Below, piece by piece: positions 37,597-42,467 of a stretch of 42,467 bases of DNA. A model generated the notes under the pieces. It was not told where the DNA came from, searched no databases, and saw nothing but the letters and a program-made list of their open reading frames with translations. The position numbers and the translations under genes are program-made. The stretch is from Isoptericola sp042668085. GTDB taxonomy: Bacteria; Actinomycetota; Actinomycetes; Actinomycetales; Cellulomonadaceae. Location of the stretch: NCBI RefSeq assembly GCF_042668085.1, contig NZ_JBHVBO010000021.1:1-42467 (forward strand), given 5' to 3'. Position 1 is the first letter of the stretch, and each line of letters opens with the position of its first letter.

Positions 37597-38513
37597 CAGC
37601 CCCGCTCCGCCAGGCGCACCGGCGCCGGCTCGGCCTCGACGTTGATGCCCACCATGGCCTCGCCCAGCCCGCGGGACACCTTGGCGACGACGTCGGGGTC
37701 GTCGTGGAAGGTGGTGGCCTGGACGATCGCCTTGGCACGCGCGACGGGGTCGCCCGACTTGAAGATGCCGGAGCCGACGAACACGCCCTCCGCGCCGAGC
37801 TGCATCATCATCGCGGCGTCCGCCGGGGTGGCGATGCCGCCCGCGGTGAACAGCACGACCGGGAGCTTCCCGGCCCGCGCGACCTCGGCGACCAGCTCGT
37901 ACGGGGCCTGCAACTCCTTGGCCGCGACGAACAGCTCGTCCTCCGGGAGCGACGTCAGCCGGCGGATCTGCGCGCGGATCTGCCGCATGTGCGTGGTCGC
38001 GTTGGAGACGTCGCCCGTGCCGGCCTCGCCCTTGGAGCGGATCATCGCCGCGCCCTCGGTGATGCGGCGCAGCGCCTCGCCGAGGTTGGTCGCACCGCAC
38101 ACGAACGGCACGGTGAACTGCCACTTGTCGATGTGGTTGGCGTAGTCGGCGGGTGTGAGCACCTCCGACTCGTCGATGTAGTCGACGCCCAGGGACTGCA
38201 GCACCTGCGCCTCGACGAAGTGCCCGATGCGCGCCTTCGCCATCACGGGGATCGAGACGGCGTCGATGATGCCGTCGATCATGTCGGGGTCGCTCATGCG
38301 GGCGACGCCGCCCTGCGAACGGATGTCGGCGGGCACCCGCTCCAGGGCCATGACGGCGACGGCGCCGGCGTCCTCGGCGATCTTCGCCTGCTCGGGCGTG
38401 ACGACGTCCATGATGACGCCGCCCTTGAGCATCTCGGCCATGCCGCGCTTGACGCGGGCCGTGCCCACCTCGCCCGCGGGGATCCGGCCGTCGCTGCCGA
38501 TGGTCTCGCTCAA
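37593..38513 (-). CDS. pdxS: Pyridoxal 5'-phosphate synthase lyase subunit
   Basis: A 306-residue (beta/alpha)8 enzyme building PLP from ribose 5-phosphate, glyceraldehyde 3-phosphate and ammonia. VKRGMAEMLKGGVIMDVV, MALERVPADIRSQGGVARMSDP, VMAKARIGHFVEAQVLQSLGVDYIDESEVL (with the active lysine) and LFTAGGIATPADAAMMMQLGAEGVFVGSGIFKSGDP are hallmarks. Start choice: TTG at 38513 has GAGG at 5-6 nt and gives the usual length. A GTG at 38561, 5 nt after a TAGGAT -10, would add 16 residues and be leaderless. Both remain possible. Confidence 0.96.
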   Translation of the reverse strand: MSETIGSDGRIPAGEVGTARVKRGMAEMLKGGVIMDVVTPEQAKIAEDAGAVAVMALERVPADIRSQGGVARMSDPDMIDGIIDAVSIPVMAKARIGHFVEAQVLQSLGVDYIDESEVLTPADYANHIDKWQFTVPFVCGATNLGEALRRITEGAAMIRSKGEAGTGDVSNATTHMRQIRAQIRRLTSLPEDELFVAAKELQAPYELVAEVARAGKLPVVLFTAGGIATPADAAMMMQLGAEGVFVGSGIFKSGDPVARAKAIVQATTFHDDPDVVAKVSRGLGEAMVGINVEAEPAPVRLAERGW

Positions 38514-38541
38514 CGCAACCTCGCTCGTGTCGCAGTGGGAC

Positions 38542-38559
38542 GCGTGACCGCTGTCACGC
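38542..38559. promoter_or_regulatory. Dyad GCGTGAC-N4-GTCACGC upstream of pdxS
   Basis: A perfect 7-bp inverted repeat lies directly downstream of a TAGGAT -10 and 29 bp before the pdxS TTG. At this position it could be an operator at the transcription start or a 5'-leader hairpin. If the upstream GTG is used it would be within the coding region. Confidence 0.4.
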
Positions 38560-38566
38560 ACCGTCC

Positions 38567-38572
38567 ATCCTA
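38567..38572 (-). promoter_or_regulatory. Predicted -10 element of the pdxS-nudix-pdxT-yebC unit
   Basis: TAGGAT on the minus strand in the 69-bp gap between the LemA-like gene and pdxS. No good -35 is visible. Confidence 0.45.
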
Positions 38573-38582
38573 GTTCCGCGCG

Positions 38583-39170
38583 TCAGGCTCCGGAGAGCCC
38601 CTCCGGCATCTGGTCGTCCAGCTCGACCGTCCGCGGCAGCGCCGCGTGCCCGGACAGCCGCAGCAGGCGCACGTACCAGGTCCGTCGTGCCCGGCGCGCC
38701 TGGGCCACGGCCTCGTTGTGGAACCTCCGCGCCAGCTGGGCGCGGTACCAGGCCGCCGAGAGCTGGCCCAGCAGCTCGTCGCCGTCCGGCGCGCCGCGCA
38801 GCTCCGCCAGCGCCTCGTCGTCGCCGAGCGCGGAGCGCAGCGTGGCGGACAGCTCGCTCTCGGCACGCTCGCGGTCGGGGCCGAGACCCTCGAGCGCGAG
38901 CTCCGCGCCGGGCGCGGGCGGCGGGGCGGCGTCCTCCACGACGGCGAACGCGGCGTCCGCGACGAGCACGGCCCCCGCCGGGTCGAGCAGCCCCGAGGAG
39001 GCCAGGTCGATGGCGGCTCCCGCGCGGCGCGCGAGCTGGGCCTGCAGCGCGATGCGCGACGCGACCACCTTGCGGTGCAGCCGGTCGAGGCGTGAGGCCG
39101 AGATCCAGGCGAGCCACACCGCCACGGCCGCGACGACGAGGACGACGAGCGCGAGCTCTGACCAGGTCAT
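38583..39170 (-). CDS. LemA-like membrane-anchored hypothetical protein
   Basis: A 195-residue protein with one N-terminal transmembrane helix (about 5-24, ELALVVLVVAAVAVWLAWIS) and a helical cytoplasmic domain. RLDRLHRKVVASRIALQAQLARRAGAAIDL and WYRAQLARRFHNEAVAQARRARRTWYVRLLRLSGHA recall LemA-type antiparallel helices, but the similarity is not strong enough to be sure. Its ATG overlaps the pimA stop by 4 nt (ATGA), so it is translationally coupled to the PIM-synthesis genes. Confidence 0.7.
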   Translation of the reverse strand: MTWSELALVVLVVAAVAVWLAWISASRLDRLHRKVVASRIALQAQLARRAGAAIDLASSGLLDPAGAVLVADAAFAVVEDAAPPPAPGAELALEGLGPDRERAESELSATLRSALGDDEALAELRGAPDGDELLGQLSAAWYRAQLARRFHNEAVAQARRARRTWYVRLLRLSGHAALPRTVELDDQMPEGLSGA

Positions 39171-40420
39171 GCGCCCTCACCTCCCGCGGCGCGCCGGGTG
39201 CGCAGCCAGCCGACGGCGCTCTCCGTCCGCGTCGGTGCCACCGGGGAGCCCAGCGCCTCCCCCGCGGCCACGGCCATCTCGTAGACCGCGAGCACCTGCT
39301 CGGTCACCGCGGCCCAGTCGAACCGGCGCACGAACGCCGTGGCGCGCTCCCGCCGCTCCCGGGTGCCGGCGACGTCGCCCAGGGCCTCGAGGACGGTCCG
39401 GGCCAGGTCGTCGGGCTCGCCGGTGCGGAACAACCGCCCTGCGGCACCCTCGTCCAGCACCCGGCGGAACGCCCCGAGGTCGCTGGCCACGACGCCGGCT
39501 CCGGCGCTCATCGCCTCGACCAGCACGATGCCGAAGCTCTCGCCGCCCGTCTGCGGCGCGACGTACAGGTCCGCCGACGCGAGCAGCGACGCCTTGTCCT
39601 CGTCGCTCACGCCGCCGAGGAACTCGAACGACCCGGCGTGCGGGCCGAGCGCCTCGAGCGCCGCGTCCCGGCCGTCGTCGCCCTTGCCGGCCACGAGGAA
39701 GCGCGCCCCCGGCACCTGCTCGAGCACCCGCGGCGCCGCCGCGGCGAGCACCTGGAGCCCCTTGCGCGGCTCGTCGAGCCGGCCGAGGAACGCGATCGTC
39801 GGCGCCTCGGGGGTGCCGCGCCACCGGTCGGACGGCGCGGCGGCCGCGAAGGTGTCCACGTAGACGCCGTTCGGGATGACGACGGCGTCGCCGCCCACGT
39901 GGTCGACGAGGGTACGGCGCGCGTCCTCCGACACGGCGATGCGCCCGGAGATCTTCTCCAGGGACTGCCGCAGCAGCGGGAACGCGACCTGGAGGGCGCG
40001 GGACCGCTCCTGGGAGGTGTGGAACGTGGCCACGACGGGCCCTTCGGCCAGCCACAGCGCGAGCATGGACAGGCTGGGCACCATCGGCTCGTGCAGGTGC
40101 AGGACGTCGAACTCCCCCGCCTCGAGCCAGCGCCGCACCCGCGCCGCGGTGCGCGGCCCGAACGTCAGGCGCGCGACGGAGCCGTTGTAGCGCACGGGGA
40201 TCGCACGGCCCGCGGACGTGACGACGTCGGGCACCGGGGTCTCGTCGTCGGCCGGGGCCAGCACCGAGACCTCGTGCCCGGCGCGCTGGAGCGCGCCGGC
40301 GAGGTCGCGCACGTGGAACTGGACCCCGCCCGGGGCGTCGAACGAGTACGGACAGACGATGCCGACGCGCAGCGGGCGCGACGGCGTCACGGCCACCGCG
40401 GCGTCCGGGACCGCGCTCAT
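39167..40420 (-). CDS. pimA: Phosphatidylinositol mannosyltransferase PimA-like
   Basis: A 417-residue GT-B (GT4) glycosyltransferase. It begins near LRVGIVCPYSFDAPGGVQFHVRDLAGAL, the PimA N-terminal signature. IPNGVYVDTF, FLGRLDEPRKGLQVL and the donor-site GGESFGIVLVEAMSAG (E-x7-E) are present. The expected reaction is GDP-mannose-dependent mannosylation of phosphatidylinositol on the cytoplasmic face of the membrane, the first step to PIMs/lipomannan. Gene order pgsA - acyltransferase - pimA, with 4-nt overlaps, supports this. Confidence 0.92.
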   Translation of the reverse strand: MSAVPDAAVAVTPSRPLRVGIVCPYSFDAPGGVQFHVRDLAGALQRAGHEVSVLAPADDETPVPDVVTSAGRAIPVRYNGSVARLTFGPRTAARVRRWLEAGEFDVLHLHEPMVPSLSMLALWLAEGPVVATFHTSQERSRALQVAFPLLRQSLEKISGRIAVSEDARRTLVDHVGGDAVVIPNGVYVDTFAAAAPSDRWRGTPEAPTIAFLGRLDEPRKGLQVLAAAAPRVLEQVPGARFLVAGKGDDGRDAALEALGPHAGSFEFLGGVSDEDKASLLASADLYVAPQTGGESFGIVLVEAMSAGAGVVASDLGAFRRVLDEGAAGRLFRTGEPDDLARTVLEALGDVAGTRERRERATAFVRRFDWAAVTEQVLAVYEMAVAAGEALGSPVAPTRTESAVGWLRTRRAAGGEGA

Positions 40421-41379
40421 GCCTCGCCCGCCTCGGCCTTGGTGCGCGCGTACCGCTCGGCGTCGAGGTCGTCGACGAAGACGCGCTGCAGCATGTGCCA
40501 GTCCTGCGTGGACTCCTGCAGGGTGACGGCGATCGCGTCCACCCAGCCCTGCGTCATGCGCGCCACCCGGTCCTTGCGGTGCAGGCCGGAGTCGTCGGGC
40601 ACCGGGACCGGCGGGTAGAACCGGATGACGATGCCCCAGGCGGTGCCGGCGGCACGCCGGCGCTCGCCGGTGAGGCGCTCGTAGGTGATGCCCACGGGAA
40701 CGAGCGGGACCTTGGCCGCGAGCGCCAGGGCCGCAGGCCCTGCGGCGACGCGGGCGCGGTGCCCGCACAGGTCCACCTCGACGCCGGACGCCGTGAGGTC
40801 GCGGTCGGCGAGCAGCGGGATGATGCTCCCGCCCTTCACGGCGCCGCGCACGAGGTTGCGGAACACGTCGTGGTCGCCCAGCGGCAGCACCTCGATGCCG
40901 ATCGAGCGGCGGAACTCGACGAACTCGACGAACAGCTCCTCCGGCTTGAGCCGCTCGGCGACCGTCAGGACCGGGGCGATGTGCGGGGTCGCGTAGGCGC
41001 CGGCGAGGTCCCAGTTGCCGAGGTGCGCCAGCGCGAGGGACACGCCCTGCCCGTCGGCGACCGGGCCCGCGACGTTCTCGTACCCGTCCACGCGCACGCG
41101 CGCGGTGACCTGCTTCGCGGTGGCCCCCTGCAGGGTGAACGCCTCGCGGAAGTACCGCATGTAGGAGCGCATGCCCGCCCTGGTGAGGCGGCGCAGCTCA
41201 GGACCGTCGAGGTCGGGGCGCACGCGCGCGTAGTTCGCCTCGAGGCGGCGCACCCCCTCGGTGCGGCGCAGCCACGTGAGGTCGGCGACGGCGGTGAAGG
41301 CCGCGCGCAGCACCGGCTCCGGGACCTTGGGCGCGTGGCGCCAGGCGAACGTGTACAGGCGGGCGACGTCGATCCGCAT
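40417..41379 (-). CDS. Phosphatidylinositol mannoside acyltransferase
   Basis: A 320-residue lysophospholipid-acyltransferase-like (HtrB/PatA family) enzyme. The catalytic H-x4-D is ALAHLGNWDLAGA, followed by GSIIPLLADRDLTASGVEVDLCGHRARVAAGPAALALA. Mycobacterial PatA (Rv2611c) acylates the mannose of PIM1, and the same position between pgsA and pimA argues for that role. The ATG shares one base with the pgsA stop; the stop overlaps the pimA ATG by 4 nt. Confidence 0.92.
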   Translation of the reverse strand: MRIDVARLYTFAWRHAPKVPEPVLRAAFTAVADLTWLRRTEGVRRLEANYARVRPDLDGPELRRLTRAGMRSYMRYFREAFTLQGATAKQVTARVRVDGYENVAGPVADGQGVSLALAHLGNWDLAGAYATPHIAPVLTVAERLKPEELFVEFVEFRRSIGIEVLPLGDHDVFRNLVRGAVKGGSIIPLLADRDLTASGVEVDLCGHRARVAAGPAALALAAKVPLVPVGITYERLTGERRRAAGTAWGIVIRFYPPVPVPDDSGLHRKDRVARMTQGWVDAIAVTLQESTQDWHMLQRVFVDDLDAERYARTKAEAGEA

Positions 41380-42035
41380 CAGGCCTCCGGGTCGGGGCGG
41401 TCGGTGGGTGCGTGCGGGGCGGGCGCGGCGGCCAGCTGCCGGCGGACCGTCGAGACGCGCTGGACGACGGTGACGAGGCTGGCGACGGCGAGCAGGGTCA
41501 ACGCGATCTCGGTCACGAGCACCGGCAGCCCCACCTGCGTGAACGCGACCGCCACAAGGGCCACGACGAGCCGGTCGGTGCGCTCCGCGATGCCGACGGC
41601 GGCCGTCGCCCCCACGCTCTCGGCACGGGCCCGGGCGTACGGCACCACGGACCCGAGCACCAGGCAGGCGAGGGACGCGCCGATCCCCCACGTGGCGTGC
41701 GGCAGGTCCGGGTGGAGCACGAACCACAGCGTGATGCCGGCGAAGACGGCGCCGTCCGAGACCCGGTCGAGGGTGGAGTCGAGGAACGCCCCCCACGGCC
41801 CGGTGCGGCCCGACAGCCGTGCCATGACGCCGTCCATCGAGTCCGCGAGCGCGAACAGGCCGATGAGGACGCCGCCGAGCAGGACGTGCCCGGCGGGCAG
41901 CAGCGTGAGGGCGAGGACGACGACGACCACCGTGCCGGCGATCGTCACGGCGTCCGGCGACACCCCCAGTCTCAGGAGCAGCCGTGCGGGCGGGGTGAAC
42001 AGCCGCTGCATCGTCGCCCGCAGGCCACCGAGCAT
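41379..42035 (-). CDS. pgsA: CDP-alcohol phosphatidyltransferase (PI-phosphate synthase type)
   Basis: A 218-residue integral membrane enzyme with about six helices. The CDP-alcohol motif D-x2-D-G-x2-A-R-x8-G-x3-D-x3-D is complete in ADSMDGVMARLSGRTGPWG and the following AFLDSTLD. By position, next to the PIM genes, it most likely makes phosphatidylinositol phosphate from CDP-diacylglycerol and inositol 1-phosphate (mycobacterial PgsA1/Rv2612c), although the name pgsA is also used for PG-phosphate synthases. Its ATG shares one base with the HIT stop. Confidence 0.93.
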   Translation of the reverse strand: MLGGLRATMQRLFTPPARLLLRLGVSPDAVTIAGTVVVVVLALTLLPAGHVLLGGVLIGLFALADSMDGVMARLSGRTGPWGAFLDSTLDRVSDGAVFAGITLWFVLHPDLPHATWGIGASLACLVLGSVVPYARARAESVGATAAVGIAERTDRLVVALVAVAFTQVGLPVLVTEIALTLLAVASLVTVVQRVSTVRRQLAAAPAPHAPTDRPDPEA

Positions 42036-42467
42036 CAGCGCCCCCCGTCGGGTTCGCTGCCGGCGTCCGTGCCCGCGCCGGCGGCGGGCCAGGCCGCGGC
42101 GAGCCGGGCGTGCGTGTCGGCCAGCAGCTCCGGCAGGGCCTTGGTCTGGCCGACCACGGGCAGGAAGTTCGCGTCGCCCAGCCAGCGCGGCACGACGTGC
42201 TGGTGCAGGTGCGCCGCGATGCCGGCGCCCGCGACCTCACCCTGGTTCATCCCGATGTTGTAGCCGGCCGGCCCGTACACCTCGGTGAGGGTGCGGATCG
42301 CCGTCTGGGTCATCGTGGCCAGCTCGGTGGTCTCCGACGGCGTGAGGTCGACGTAGCCGGACACGTGCCGGTACGGCAGCACCATGAGGTGACCGGAGTT
42401 GTACGGGTACAGGTTCAGCACCACGTAGCACTCGGCCCCGCGGGCGACGACGAGGCCGGCCTCGTCG
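42035..42467 (-). CDS. HIT-family nucleotide hydrolase/phosphorylase (partial)
   Basis: At least 143 residues; the N-terminus runs off the right edge of the window. The visible start DEAGLVVARGAECYVVLNLYPYNSGHLMVLPYRH and the catalytic HLHQHVVPRW (H-x-H-x-H-x2) define a HIT protein. The neighbour of pgsA in mycobacteria (Rv2613c) is an Ap4A phosphorylase, so that activity is plausible. The C-terminus has a Gly/Ala-rich tail. Confidence 0.92.
   Translation of the reverse strand, partial: DEAGLVVARGAECYVVLNLYPYNSGHLMVLPYRHVSGYVDLTPSETTELATMTQTAIRTLTEVYGPAGYNIGMNQGEVAGAGIAAHLHQHVVPRWLGDANFLPVVGQTKALPELLADTHARLAAAWPAAGAGTDAGSEPDGGR

Noticed and set aside
1..42467. tRNA or rRNA genes
   Set aside because: No cloverleaf-like sequence with a TTC-type T-loop and conserved A-box was noticed on either strand; a dedicated search could still find one.

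Overview
The window is high-G+C actinobacterial chromosome, most likely from the Cellulomonadaceae/Promicromonosporaceae part of the Micrococcales. This is judged from the strong G/C third-position bias, the many GTG/TTG starts, the PimA/PgsA phospholipid block, the Rel-Apt-SecFD-YajC-RuvBAC-YebC-PdxTS block and an Rv2578c-type radical SAM protein. No database search was possible. Almost everything is core, vertically inherited sequence. I see no prophage, insertion sequence, CRISPR array, rRNA or tRNA gene. The extreme left end (about bases 1-110) is not trustworthy, because it contains a Tn5/Nextera mosaic-end sequence at 92-110 and looks like an adapter-derived assembly chimera.

Layout, left to right. 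(1) Minus strand 146-6159: rarA, then rpsD, a DUF948 protein, a DUF6167-like protein and alaS. (2) 6245-8253: a plus-strand FAD monooxygenase convergent with, and overlapping the end of, a minus-strand AhpD/CMD-like gene. (3) 8338-11067: a 12-bp tandem repeat, then a GNAT gene translationally coupled to aspS. (4) 11182-12069: a PPOX/F420-type oxidoreductase and a small DoxX-like membrane protein, plus strand. (5) 12095-15514, minus: an intein-interrupted Rv2578c radical SAM gene with a perfect LexA box, a sulfotransferase-like gene and a permuted papain-like gene. (6) 15709-19496: a VOC protein, then (minus) MBL hydrolase, hisS and a membrane-anchored hypothetical. (7) 19683-24061, plus: peptidyl-prolyl isomerase, DUF349 protein, AbiEi-like orphan and a stand-alone LigD-type primase-polymerase, facing (minus) a dihydrofolate-reductase-like gene and an ATP-dependent LigC-type ligase. 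(8) 25986-42467, all minus: HIT (partial), pgsA, PIM acyltransferase, pimA, a LemA-like membrane protein, pdxS, Nudix, pdxT, yebC, ruvC, ruvA, ruvB, yajC, secD, secF, apt and rel. Many neighbours in this block overlap by 1-8 nt.

How the genes work together. The window supplies translation factors (AlaRS, AspRS, HisRS, S4), the stringent-response enzyme Rel, Sec-translocon accessory subunits, PLP synthase, phosphatidylinositol mannoside synthesis, and DNA repair (RuvABC, RarA, LigD-like polymerase, LigC-like ligase). Two LexA-type operators are visible, one perfect (13708-13723) and one with 11/12 conserved bases (34712-34727). They tie the radical SAM protein and ruvAB to the SOS response. 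About nine genes carry a TANNNT-like -10 element 6-7 nt before the start codon, so leaderless transcription appears common here.

The least explained structure is in the yebC-ruvC gap (35414-35572). Eight copies of a GAGGTAGT core are phased at exactly 20 bp, five direct then three inverted, and can pair into long RNA stems. A 21-bp imperfect inverted repeat between the convergent polymerase and reductase genes (24076-24136) and two 12-bp GTGGTC-containing tandem arrays (8338-8430, 19511-19570) are further intergenic repeats of unknown role. No intergenic stretch exceeds about 220 bp.
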